The position numbers were made by a program, and so were the translations under genes. Positions 24,277 to 32,023 of a stretch of 64,000 nt of DNA are shown here, one piece after another. The DNA comes from Paractinoplanes durhamensis. Lineage in GTDB: Bacteria; Actinomycetota; Actinomycetes; Mycobacteriales; Micromonosporaceae. The stretch's first letter is position 1. The number at the start of each line of letters is the position of its first letter. The stretch is taken from assembly GCF_016862175.1 (NCBI RefSeq), contig NZ_BOML01000048.1, positions 1 through 64,000 of the forward strand, given 5' to 3'. A model generated the notes under the pieces. That model searched no databases. It worked only from the letters and a program-made list of their open reading frames with translations, and had not been told where the DNA came from.

Positions 24277-27171
24277 TCAGTCGGTGAGCATGCCCAGACG
24301 GTGGGCAGCCGCAGCCGCCTCGCCGCGGTTGGTCACCTGAAGCTTCGCGATGATCCGTGAGACGTGGACGCTTGCCGTCTTGGGCGAGATGTAGAGGCTC
24401 GCAGCGATCCGGCTGTTGCTCAGCCCCTCCGCCACCAGCCGCAGTACCTCCCGCTCCCGCGCGGTGAGCGCCTCGACCCCGGGGACCACCACGGCGACCG
24501 AGGCCCGAACCCCCAGCCGCCGCCCGAGCGCATCGGCCGCCGCCAGTAACGGCCCCGCCCCCAGCTCCTCGGCAACCGCACTGACCTCGTCGAGCGTCTC
24601 GGCCGCGGCCCCGCGATCGGCCGCCTGCGCCTCGGCCAGCCCCAGCAGCGCCACCGCCAGCTCATACCGATGACCATCGGCCCGCCACGCCTCCACCGCG
24701 TGATGCCAGAGCTCCACCCCGCCGGACAGCTCGGCCCGGACCTGCGCCGCGAACCCCCGCTCGGCCGGATGCCGGCACGGCACGCGAGCGGCCGCCTCGG
24801 CGACCGCTGTAGCCAGCGCCGGGTCGCCGACGTCCACCGCCACCCGAGCCACGGTGGCCAGCAACGGCCACGAATAGCGCGGCTGCTCGACCACCCCCGG
24901 CTCCGCGACGGCCGCCCGGGCCACCTCGGCCGCCTCGCGCAGATCGCCCGACCGCAGCGCCTGCAGAATCCGCAGGTCGAGGAGGTAGAGCCGGTTCTCC
25001 GCCTGCAGGAAGGTCTTGCTCAACCACGCCGTCGCCTGCCGCACCAGCGGCTCGGCCCCGTCCTGCCCGCGGGCCAGCCGCAGCCAGGCCCGCTGCCGCA
25101 CCCACGGCAGCGCGAGCCGCCCCGGCGGGTCGTGCCGGGCCGCCTCGGCGAGCCGCGTGTCCGCCTCGTCCCACCGCCCCAGCGCGATCAGCGCCTCGGC
25201 GTGGTTGGCCCGCAGGAACACCCCCGTGGTGCGGCTGACCCCCACCCGGTCGGCGTGCGGCACCCCCTCGGCGGCCGCCGCCGCGGACTCCTCGTAGCGC
25301 CCCAGCGCATAGAGCGTGTCGGAAATCGCCACCAGGGCGTGCATGAGGCTGGACCAGTCACCGGCCGCCCGCGCCCGCTCGGCCGCGGCCATGATCGTCA
25401 GCAACGCCTCCTCCGGCGGGAGCCGCCCGGCACACACCTCGCCGTGCGCGACCTCGGCCGCCACCGTCGCCGCGAGATCGGCCTCGGCGGAGGCCGCCGC
25501 CACCGCCTCCTGCGCGATGAGCGAGGCCTGCTCGCCGTCGACGCTCGAATAGACGTGCGCCAGGTCGGCCAGCAGCCGCACCCGGTCGGCCCCGTGCGGC
25601 GCCAGCCCGAGCAGCCGGTGGGCCTCGACGCACTCGGCCCGCCCGTCGCTCTTGCCCTCGTTGCGCAGGAGCTTGGCCCGGCGCAGCAGCAGCCGCGCCG
25701 CCCGCATAGGCGACGCCTCCCCGTCGAGGTCGCAGAGCGCCGCCCGGGTCAGCGACAGCGCGCGCTTGTGGTCCCCCGCGTCGATCGCGACGAGCGCCGC
25801 CTCCTCGAGCAGGTCGAGGTGGTTCATCTCGAGCAGGCTCTCGGCCTCCGGCACATCCGCCCACAGCTCGAGCATCCGGTCGAGGAGCCGGGCCTGTTCG
25901 CCGAAGGCGAAGCTGCCGCCGGCCGCGTCGGCCGCCCGCTTGGCCGCCACCAGCGCCCGCGGATGGTCGCGCGCGGCGTGCCAGTGATGGGCCAGCTCGG
26001 TGGGCACCCGCCCGGTCGGCACCAGGTGCGGCTCGGCCTCGATCGCCTCCGCGTAGCGCCCGTGCAGCCGGGCGTGCTCCCCCGGCAGCAGGTCGTCGTG
26101 CACGGCCTCGCGGACCAGGGCGTGCCGGAACTCGTAGCCCCCGTCGGGGTCGAAGACGATCAACTGGGCCGCGACGATGGCCCGCAGCTCCGACTCGAGC
26201 GCGGCCTCGCCGAGACCGGCGACCCGGGCGAGGAGCTCGTGCCCGAACTGGGTGCCGCCGACTGCGGCCACCCGCAGCACCTGCTGGGCCGGCTCGGACA
26301 ACTGGTCGACCCGGGACAGCAGCAGGTCACGCAGGCTGGTCGGGATGTCGCTGCAGCCCGGATCGCCGGCCGACGCGAACTGCTCGATGAAGAACGGGTT
26401 GCCCTGGGCACGCTCGTTGACCGAGTCGACGGTGCGGTCGGTGGGCTCGACGCCGAGGAGCTGGGTCAGCAACTCGGCGGTGCCGTCCCGGTCGAGCCGG
26501 TCGACCTCGTGCCGCTGCACCCCGCGCACCCGGTCGAGCTCGGCCAGGAACGCCCGCAGCGGATGCCCCCGCTGCAGCTCGTCGGTGCGGTAGGTGCCGA
26601 TCAGCAGCAGCTGCGGCACCCGCGCCGACCGCACCAGAAAGCCGATCAGGTCACGGGTGGCCCGGTCGGCCCAGTGCAGGTCCTCGATGATCAGAACGAC
26701 CGGCCGATCGGAACCGATCCGCTCGAGCAGCGCACCGACCGACTCGAAGAGCAGGCCGCGCCGGGCGTCCCCCGGCTCGGGTGGCGGGCCCAGCTCGGGC
26801 AGCAGCCGGGCGAACTCCCGCTCACGCCCGTCGAGAACGGCCGTCCCCTCGGCCCGGACCAGCTCCCGCACCGCGGCCGCGAACGGCGCGAACGGCAGAC
26901 CCTCCTCGCCCAGCTCGAGGCACTGCCCGCAGAGCACCCGGACCGGCTCCCCGGCCAGCGTGCGGCAGAACTCCTCGACCAGCCGGGTCTTGCCGACCCC
27001 GGCCTCGCCGCCCACCAGAACGGTGGACGGCTCGGCGCTGCGGGCACGCTTCAACGCGTCGCGCAGCTGGGCGAGGTCGGCTTCCCGGCCGACCAGAACC
27101 TCGCTGTGCACATGCGCTGTCATGAGGTCGAGCATGCCATCGGGGTACGACAAGAATCGGCCCCCGTTCAT
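24277..27171 (-). CDS. LuxR-family (LAL/MalT-like) ATP-binding transcriptional regulator
   Basis: 964-residue STAND-type regulator. The N-terminal ATPase has Walker A GGEAGVGKT near residue 54 and Walker B VVLIIEDLHWADRAT; a long TPR-like sensor region occupies the middle. The C-terminal LuxR helix-turn-helix is LTAREREVLRLVAEGLSNSR, then SPKTASVHVSRIIAKL. LAL proteins activate pathway genes after ligand and ATP binding; no target is obvious nearby. ATG at 27171 is chosen because it overlaps the stop of the small gene at 27168 as ATGA. Starts at 27135 or 27123 would keep the homologous region. Its 3' end converges with the surface-protein locus. Confidence 0.9.
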   Translation of the reverse strand: MNGGRFLSYPDGMLDLMTAHVHSEVLVGREADLAQLRDALKRARSAEPSTVLVGGEAGVGKTRLVEEFCRTLAGEPVRVLCGQCLELGEEGLPFAPFAAAVRELVRAEGTAVLDGREREFARLLPELGPPPEPGDARRGLLFESVGALLERIGSDRPVVLIIEDLHWADRATRDLIGFLVRSARVPQLLLIGTYRTDELQRGHPLRAFLAELDRVRGVQRHEVDRLDRDGTAELLTQLLGVEPTDRTVDSVNERAQGNPFFIEQFASAGDPGCSDIPTSLRDLLLSRVDQLSEPAQQVLRVAAVGGTQFGHELLARVAGLGEAALESELRAIVAAQLIVFDPDGGYEFRHALVREAVHDDLLPGEHARLHGRYAEAIEAEPHLVPTGRVPTELAHHWHAARDHPRALVAAKRAADAAGGSFAFGEQARLLDRMLELWADVPEAESLLEMNHLDLLEEAALVAIDAGDHKRALSLTRAALCDLDGEASPMRAARLLLRRAKLLRNEGKSDGRAECVEAHRLLGLAPHGADRVRLLADLAHVYSSVDGEQASLIAQEAVAAASAEADLAATVAAEVAHGEVCAGRLPPEEALLTIMAAAERARAAGDWSSLMHALVAISDTLYALGRYEESAAAAAEGVPHADRVGVSRTTGVFLRANHAEALIALGRWDEADTRLAEAARHDPPGRLALPWVRQRAWLRLARGQDGAEPLVRQATAWLSKTFLQAENRLYLLDLRILQALRSGDLREAAEVARAAVAEPGVVEQPRYSWPLLATVARVAVDVGDPALATAVAEAAARVPCRHPAERGFAAQVRAELSGGVELWHHAVEAWRADGHRYELAVALLGLAEAQAADRGAAAETLDEVSAVAEELGAGPLLAAADALGRRLGVRASVAVVVPGVEALTAREREVLRLVAEGLSNSRIAASLYISPKTASVHVSRIIAKLQVTNRGEAAAAAHRLGMLTD

Positions 27172-27356
27172 ATGGTGGCGGTCACCCGCGAGACGCCCCC
27201 GTGCCGTGCGGGCCGCCGCCACCGGCCGAACCTGCGGTGCCGCCCGGCCGGCTCGGCCGACCGCGCGAGTGTGTGCTGGTCGGCCGCCCGGATCATCTCG
27301 GCCACGCGCTGGTGGTGCAGATCGAGCCGGAGGGTGGGATCGGAGAGAGGAAACAT
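27168..27356 (-). CDS. Small protein coupled to the LAL regulator
   Basis: 62 residues beginning MFPLSDPTLRLDLHHQRVAE, an amphipathic helix, with a very basic C-terminus (RHRRFGRWRRPARHG). AAAGGTG lies 8 bases before the ATG at 27356. Its stop TGA overlaps the ATG of the LAL gene (ATGA), the usual sign of translational coupling. Small helical proteins of this type occur in actinobacteria with no known function; the position suggests a partner or translational control of the regulator. The reading frame extends upstream to 27419 without a better start. Confidence 0.6.
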   Translation of the reverse strand: MFPLSDPTLRLDLHHQRVAEMIRAADQHTLARSAEPAGRHRRFGRWRRPARHGGVSRVTATI

Positions 27357-27505
27357 CGGGATGCACCTTTCGAAGAGCTGATGACAACGACTCTTCGCCC
27401 GAAGGCACCCCCGCCACATGGGGAAGCCTCCTCATCTTGCGCCCCGCACCCTCCTTACCCAGGACTCGGCAGCCGCCCGCCCCGCGTAAGGCACCGCCGT
27501 CCCAC

Positions 27506-27511
27506 TACACT
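27506..27511 (+). promoter_or_regulatory. -10 hexamer TACACT before the DUF4191 gene
   Basis: TACACT ends 8 bases before the ATG at 27520, giving an effectively leaderless message. Divergent from the LAL operon. Confidence 0.5.
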
Positions 27512-27519
27512 TCCGGGTT

Positions 27520-28212
27520 ATGGCAAACCCCCAGGAGAAGGTGTCGTTCGGCGAGCGCCTGAAGCAGATCGGCCAGGTGTTCTCGTTCACGGCGAAGCAG
27601 GACAAGTGGTTCATTCCGCTGCTGGCTGCGGCGGTTCTGATCCCGGTCGCGCTCACCGTGCTCGTCGTTCTCCTGACCGGTGGCTACATCTGGATCCCGA
27701 TCGGCGTGATGGTCACCCTGCTGGCCGCCGTGATCGTGCTCAACCTGCGCTCCAACGCCGCGATGATGAATGCCGCGGAGGGCCAGCCCGGCGCCGCCGC
27801 CTCGCTCATCGAGAACATGCGCGGTGACTGGCGGGTCCGCCCCGCGGCCAGCTCGACCACCCAGTTCGACATGGTGCACGTGGTGATCGGCCGCCCCGGC
27901 GTCATCCTGCTCGGCGAGGGCAACCCGCAGCGCGTGCGCGGCCTGCTCGGCCAGGAGAAGAAGCGCCTGTCGAAGGTGATCGGCAACGCCCCGATCTACG
28001 ACTTCGTGATCGGCACGGAGGAAAACCAGCTCGCCATCCGCAAGCTGCGCTCCACCCTGATGCGCCTGCCGCGCAATCTGACCGGCAAGGACGTCAACGC
28101 CCTCGACAAGCGCCTCGGTGCCCTGATGGCGCGCCCGCAGATGCCCAAGGGCGCGATCCCGAAAAACATGCGGCCGTCGAAGGGCGCGTTCCGCCAGCAG
28201 CGTCAACGCTGA
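27520..28212 (+). CDS. DUF4191 membrane protein
   Basis: 230 residues with two adjacent membrane segments near residues 32-75 (PLLAAAVLIPVALTVLVVLL and WIPIGVMVTLLAAVIVL), then a soluble domain with RPGVILLGEGNPQRVRGLLG and a very basic C-terminus (MPKGAIPKNMRPSKGAFRQQ). It matches the family of Rv2219, which also follows lipA in M. tuberculosis. Function unknown. The RDD gene converges from downstream, as its relative Rv2219A is also neighbouring. Confidence 0.9.
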   Translation: MANPQEKVSFGERLKQIGQVFSFTAKQDKWFIPLLAAAVLIPVALTVLVVLLTGGYIWIPIGVMVTLLAAVIVLNLRSNAAMMNAAEGQPGAAASLIENMRGDWRVRPAASSTTQFDMVHVVIGRPGVILLGEGNPQRVRGLLGQEKKRLSKVIGNAPIYDFVIGTEENQLAIRKLRSTLMRLPRNLTGKDVNALDKRLGALMARPQMPKGAIPKNMRPSKGAFRQQRQR

Positions 28213-28311
28213 AAGACCACAAAACCAACGCGAATCGTACGAGGTCAACACCGCCCCGTCCCGGCAGCGGCCGTTCCCGCCTCAGAGTAAGAATCAACCG
28301 CGGCCCAGGAA

Positions 28312-28713
28312 TCAACCACGGCTGAGTACGGTCATGACCGACCCGGCCGCGCGGTCGTGCAGTCCCCGACCGTCCCCATCGGAGATCACCGCCGGGATCA
28401 CCAGCGCCAGCAGCACCGCGCGTAACAGCGCCCGGGGGATCCCGATCCCGCCACCGTCCGCGATGGAGATGCAGCGTATCCGGGCGATGGCCATGCCCAG
28501 CGTCTGTCCGAAGAGGCCGACGAAGAACGCGTGCGCCAGCACGAAGACGCCCAGTTGCGGCCACGCGTTGGTGCGCAGATCGGCGACCAGGAAGCTGGCC
28601 ACCAGCGTGCAGGCCGCCCAGTCGATCAGCAGCGCGACGAACCGCCGGCCGAACGAGGCCGTCTCGGTCCGCCCCGGGTCGAGGGCCGGCGGCTGTTCGC
28701 TGGTCGTTGCCAT
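28312..28713 (-). CDS. RDD-family membrane protein
   Basis: 133 residues. The RDD domain starts at FGRRFVALLIDWAACTL and includes FFVGLFGQTLGMAIARIR, with three membrane segments. Family role is uncertain (transport or ion homeostasis has been proposed for some). The ATG at 28713 (MATTSEQPP) is chosen over the frame's upstream extension because TACGCT lies six bases before it. It is divergent from glnA1, whose promoter region with a GlnR site lies beyond. Confidence 0.85.
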   Translation of the reverse strand: MATTSEQPPALDPGRTETASFGRRFVALLIDWAACTLVASFLVADLRTNAWPQLGVFVLAHAFFVGLFGQTLGMAIARIRCISIADGGGIGIPRALLRAVLLALVIPAVISDGDGRGLHDRAAGSVMTVLSRG

Positions 28714-28719
28714 GAGGTC

Positions 28720-28725
28720 AGCGTA
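28720..28725 (-). promoter_or_regulatory. -10 hexamer TACGCT, leaderless start of the RDD gene
   Basis: TACGCT on the minus strand followed by 6 bases and the ATG at 28713. Confidence 0.45.
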
Positions 28726-28821
28726 ACCGGGCCGGTTTCGCCGACCGGGCGCGCCGCCGCCGCAGCCGCGATACCCTCCGGTGTGTCGCGCCATGCTCTA
28801 CGGCTCAGGCTCTCAGCTTCC

Positions 28822-28859
28822 GTAACACGACGGAAACAATAGGGATACGCCCGGGCAAC
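28822..28859 (+). promoter_or_regulatory. GlnR operator upstream of glnA1
   Basis: Four half-sites with strict 6-base gaps: GTAAC (28822), GAAAC (28833), GATAC (28844) and GCAAC (28855). This fits the actinobacterial GlnR box gTnAC-n6-GaAAC repeated twice; the first pair is perfect and the second has one mismatch per half. It lies 84 bases before the glnA1 start, so nitrogen-dependent control by GlnR is expected. Confidence 0.82.
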
Positions 28860-28942
28860 TCCGTACCCATAGCGTCGCGACCAGCCTAGCCACGCGGCGG
28901 ATTCACGCCGCCCCGGTATCGAATCATGTGCCAGGAGGACGT

Positions 28943-30367
28943 GTGTTCGCCAATCCCGAGGAACTCCTGCGATACCTCAAAGACGAGGACGTCAAGTTCG
29001 TCGACGTACGATTCTGTGACCTGCCCGGTGTGATGCAGCACTTCAACACCCCGGTCGAATCGTTCGACGACAGCGTCGTCACCGACGGCCTCGCCTTCGA
29101 CGGATCCTCGATCCGCGGTTTCCAGGCCATCCACGAGTCCGACATGATGCTGCTGCCGGACGTCACCACCGCCTTCATCGACCCGTTCCGGGCCCAGAAG
29201 ACGCTGGCGCTGAACTTCTTCATCCACGACCCGTTCACCCGCGAGGCGTACTCGCGTGACCCGCGCAACGTGGCGAAGAAGGCCGAGACCTACCTCGCGT
29301 CCAGCGGCATCGCCGACACGGCGTACTTCGGCGCCGAGGCGGAGTTCTACATCTTCGACTCGATCCGCCACTCCACCGCCGCCAACCAGGCCTTCTACTA
29401 CATCGACTCGATCGAGGGCGCCTGGAACTCCGGCCGGGAGGAGGAGGGTGGCAACCGCGGTTACAAGACCGCGTACAAGGGTGGCTACTTCCCGGTCTCG
29501 CCGCTCGACCACTACAGCGACCTGCGCGACTCGATGGTTCGCCGGCTGATCGACACCGGCTTCACCGTCGAGCGCTCGCACCACGAGGTCGGCACCGCCG
29601 GCCAGGCCGAGATCAACTACAAGTTCTCGACCCTGCTGCACGCCGGCGACCAGATGCAGCTGTTCAAGTACATCATCAAGAACACCGCCTGGGAGCACGG
29701 CAAGACGGCGACGTTCATGCCGAAGCCGCTCTTCGGCGACAACGGCTCCGGCATGCACACCCACCAGAGCCTGTGGCTCGGCGGCGAGCCGCTGTTCTAC
29801 GACGAGACCGGCTACGCCGGCCTGTCCGACATGGCCCGCTGGTACATCGGTGGCCTGCTGCACCACGCGCCGAGCCTGCTGGCCTTCACCAACCCGACGG
29901 TCAACTCGTACCGTCGCCTGGTGCCCGGCTACGAGGCCCCGGTCAACCTGGTCTACAGCCAGCGCAACCGCTCGGCCTGCACCCGCATCCCGGTGACGGG
30001 AAGCAACCCGAAGGCCAAGCGCATCGAGTTCCGCGTCCCGGACCCGTCGTCGAACCCGTACCTGGCGTTCTCGGCGCAGATGATGGCCGGCCTCGACGGC
30101 ATCAAGAACAAGATCGAGCCCCCGGCCCCGATCGACAAGGACCTGTACGACCTGCCCCCGGAGGAGTGGGGCAGCGTCAAGCAGGTCCCGGGTTCGCTCG
30201 ACGCCGTCCTCGACTCCCTCGAGGCCGACAACGAGTTCCTGACGGCCGGCGGCGTCTTCACCCCCGACCTGATCGAGACGTGGATCGACTACAAGCGAAC
30301 CAACGAGATCGACCCGGTCCGCCTGCGCCCCACCCCGCACGAGTTCGAGATGTACTACAACGTCTGA
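28943..30367 (+). CDS. glnA: Glutamine synthetase type I (GlnA1)
   Basis: Main ammonia-assimilating glutamine synthetase, dodecameric, 474 residues. Landmarks are DGSSIRGFQAIHESDM, FGAEAEFYIFDS (metal ligands), the ATP-binding stretch KTATFMPKPLFGDNGSGMH, and RIEFRVPDPSSNPYLAF. The adenylylation tyrosine is Tyr402 in DKDLYDLPPEE, equivalent to Tyr397 of E. coli. GlnE, which would modify it, is encoded at 51211-54219. The GTG at 28943 is chosen because AGGAGG lies four bases before it; the GTG at 28928 would add only five residues and overlap that site. A GlnR operator lies upstream and a hairpin terminator follows. Confidence 0.97.
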   Translation: MFANPEELLRYLKDEDVKFVDVRFCDLPGVMQHFNTPVESFDDSVVTDGLAFDGSSIRGFQAIHESDMMLLPDVTTAFIDPFRAQKTLALNFFIHDPFTREAYSRDPRNVAKKAETYLASSGIADTAYFGAEAEFYIFDSIRHSTAANQAFYYIDSIEGAWNSGREEEGGNRGYKTAYKGGYFPVSPLDHYSDLRDSMVRRLIDTGFTVERSHHEVGTAGQAEINYKFSTLLHAGDQMQLFKYIIKNTAWEHGKTATFMPKPLFGDNGSGMHTHQSLWLGGEPLFYDETGYAGLSDMARWYIGGLLHHAPSLLAFTNPTVNSYRRLVPGYEAPVNLVYSQRNRSACTRIPVTGSNPKAKRIEFRVPDPSSNPYLAFSAQMMAGLDGIKNKIEPPAPIDKDLYDLPPEEWGSVKQVPGSLDAVLDSLEADNEFLTAGGVFTPDLIETWIDYKRTNEIDPVRLRPTPHEFEMYYNV

Positions 30368-30382
30368 CCTGACGTAACGAGG

Positions 30383-30416
30383 ACGGCGGTCGCGCTTGGC
30401 GCGGCCGCCGTTCTTA
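30383..30416. terminator. Terminator between glnA1 and the convergent small gene
   Basis: ACGGCGGTCGCGC pairs with GCGCGGCCGCCGT (13 bp with one T-G pair, loop TTG) and is followed by TCTTACTG. Placed between convergent genes, it probably works both ways. Confidence 0.75.
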
Positions 30417-30710
30417 CTGTTGGTAGAGCTTCTGGTCGAAGCCGGTACGAGACCGGAAGTCCTCGATCAAAGTGGCGGCCGGGCGGTTGTCCACCTCCGC
30501 GACGATCAGGAGCATGGCGGCGAAGGTCGGGGCGGCGAAAGCTCCGTCGGGGAGCGGGACGCTCACCGCCAGGCCGTTGTCGTCGCTGGTCTGCTCGATC
30601 TGCATGGTGGCCAGGCCGGCGGCGCGGACGGCCCGGACCAGGCCGAGCAGTTGGCCGTCGTCCGGGATCAGGTCTACATAGAGACCGCGGTGGTCGATTC
30701 GTGCGCGCAT
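30414..30710 (-). CDS. Hypothetical protein (98 aa)
   Basis: Soluble alpha/beta protein: MRARIDHRGLYVDLIPDDGQ, then a strand-rich core and the end FRSRTGFDQKLYQQ. I do not recognise a family. Codon use is typical of the host, and it lies between glnA1 and the MFS exporter, converging with glnA1 at a shared terminator. No membrane segment or catalytic motif can be seen. Confidence 0.65.
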   Translation of the reverse strand: MRARIDHRGLYVDLIPDDGQLLGLVRAVRAAGLATMQIEQTSDDNGLAVSVPLPDGAFAAPTFAAMLLIVAEVDNRPAATLIEDFRSRTGFDQKLYQQ

Positions 30711-30768
30711 GCCCGCAGCCTGCCAGTCGGGCGCTGTGCGCGCGGCTAAATCGGCTGTACGGAGGATC

Positions 30769-30774
30769 TACGCT
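30769..30774 (+). promoter_or_regulatory. -10 hexamer TACGCT, leaderless start of the MFS gene
   Basis: TACGCT followed by 6 bases and GTG at 30781. A GGAGG further up is too distant (15 bases) to serve that start. Confidence 0.45.
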
Positions 30775-30780
30775 GATCAG

Positions 30781-31971
30781 GTGATCAACCAGACGGCCAC
30801 GGGACGGCGCAGCGTGGTCGCGCTGGGGGCCCTGATGCTGGCCGGGTTCGCGTTCTTCACGGTGGAGATGTTGCCGGTCGGGCTGCTGTCGGTGATCGCC
30901 GATGACATCGGGGTCTCCGAATCGACCGCCGGGCTTCTCGTCACCGGGTACGGCGTCACCGTGGCGATCGCGTCGCTACCGCTCACCCATCTGGTCCGGC
31001 GGATTCCGCGCCGGCATCTGATCGCCGGACTGCTGGCCGTTTTCGTCGTGGCGACCTGCGTGTCGGTCACCGGCGGCTACTGGCTGCTGCTGGGCGGGCG
31101 GGTCGTCACCGCGCTCGCGCAGGCGGTGTTCTGGGCGGTCGCGCCGCCGGCCGCGGCCGCACTGTTCTCGCCGCAGGTGCGTGGCCGGGTCACCGCCGCC
31201 CTGATCGGCGGCGGGTCGCTGGCCTCGGTCCTCGGGGTGCCGACCGCGACCTGGCTCGGCCAGCAGACCGGGTGGCGTACCGCGTTCCTGGCCGTCGCCG
31301 GCCTCGGCCTGCTGTCGCTGGCGGGGGTCGCGATCCTGATGCCGACGTCCTCGCCGGACGGAGGCCACGCGGCCACCGGATCGGCCCCCGACTCGCGCCG
31401 CTACTGGACCATCGTCGCGGCCACCGCGGTGGCGATCACCGGCGTATTCGCCGCGTACACGTACATCTCTCCGTTCCTCACCGAGGTCAGCGGCTTCGCC
31501 CCGGCGACGGTCAGCGTGCTGCTGCTGGTCTACGGCTTGGCCGGCCCGGGCGGGGTGGCCGCCGGCGGCGCCCTCGCCGACCGTGCACCCCGCGCCGCGA
31601 TGCTCGCTCCGCTCGTGATCCTGTCGGCGACGCTGCTGACTCTCTACCTGTTCGGCACCGGCCAGGCCGCGACGGTGGTCTGCGTCGCCGTGTGGGGTTT
31701 CGCCATGCCGCAGATCCCGGCCACCTTCCAGAGCCGGGTGCTCCAGGTCGCCCCGGGCAGCACCGACATGGCCTCGGCGGTCTTCTCGGCGATGTTCAAC
31801 GTCGGCATCGCCTCCGGCGCCCTGATCGGCAGCGTGCTGCTGGCCCACACCGGCGTACGCAGCACTTTCCTGATTGCCGCGCTTCTGACCGCGGCTGCCC
31901 TGGTAACTCTGCTGGCCGGGCCCCGTCGCGGCCGAGCCAGCTCGCAGCCTGGCGCTCGCGACGGAGGCTGA
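30781..31971 (+). CDS. MFS transporter, DHA1-type drug/sugar exporter
   Basis: 396-residue 12-helix major facilitator of the 12-spanner drug:proton antiporter family (AraJ/YdhP-like). The N-terminal helix pattern FAFFTVEMLPVGLLSVIADD and the loop-2/3 signature LVRRIPRRHLIAG are present, with WLLLGGRVVTALAQAVFWAV around helix 4. It begins at GTG 30781; the frame extends upstream to 30709 but without family similarity. No adjacent regulator gene accompanies it. Substrate cannot be assigned. Confidence 0.88.
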   Translation: MINQTATGRRSVVALGALMLAGFAFFTVEMLPVGLLSVIADDIGVSESTAGLLVTGYGVTVAIASLPLTHLVRRIPRRHLIAGLLAVFVVATCVSVTGGYWLLLGGRVVTALAQAVFWAVAPPAAAALFSPQVRGRVTAALIGGGSLASVLGVPTATWLGQQTGWRTAFLAVAGLGLLSLAGVAILMPTSSPDGGHAATGSAPDSRRYWTIVAATAVAITGVFAAYTYISPFLTEVSGFAPATVSVLLLVYGLAGPGGVAAGGALADRAPRAAMLAPLVILSATLLTLYLFGTGQAATVVCVAVWGFAMPQIPATFQSRVLQVAPGSTDMASAVFSAMFNVGIASGALIGSVLLAHTGVRSTFLIAALLTAAALVTLLAGPRRGRASSQPGARDGG

Positions 31972-32023
31972 ACCCAAAAGAGACATACCTGCGTCTGTAC
32001 ATGCGACTAGATGACGTGAAACT

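Noticed and set aside
27123..27135. Alternative starts of the LAL regulator
   Set aside because: No ribosome site at either; the ATGA coupling at 27171 is stronger evidence.
30363..30420. Operator for the 30414 gene
   Set aside because: The inverted repeat follows the 3' ends of both convergent genes and is better explained as a terminator.
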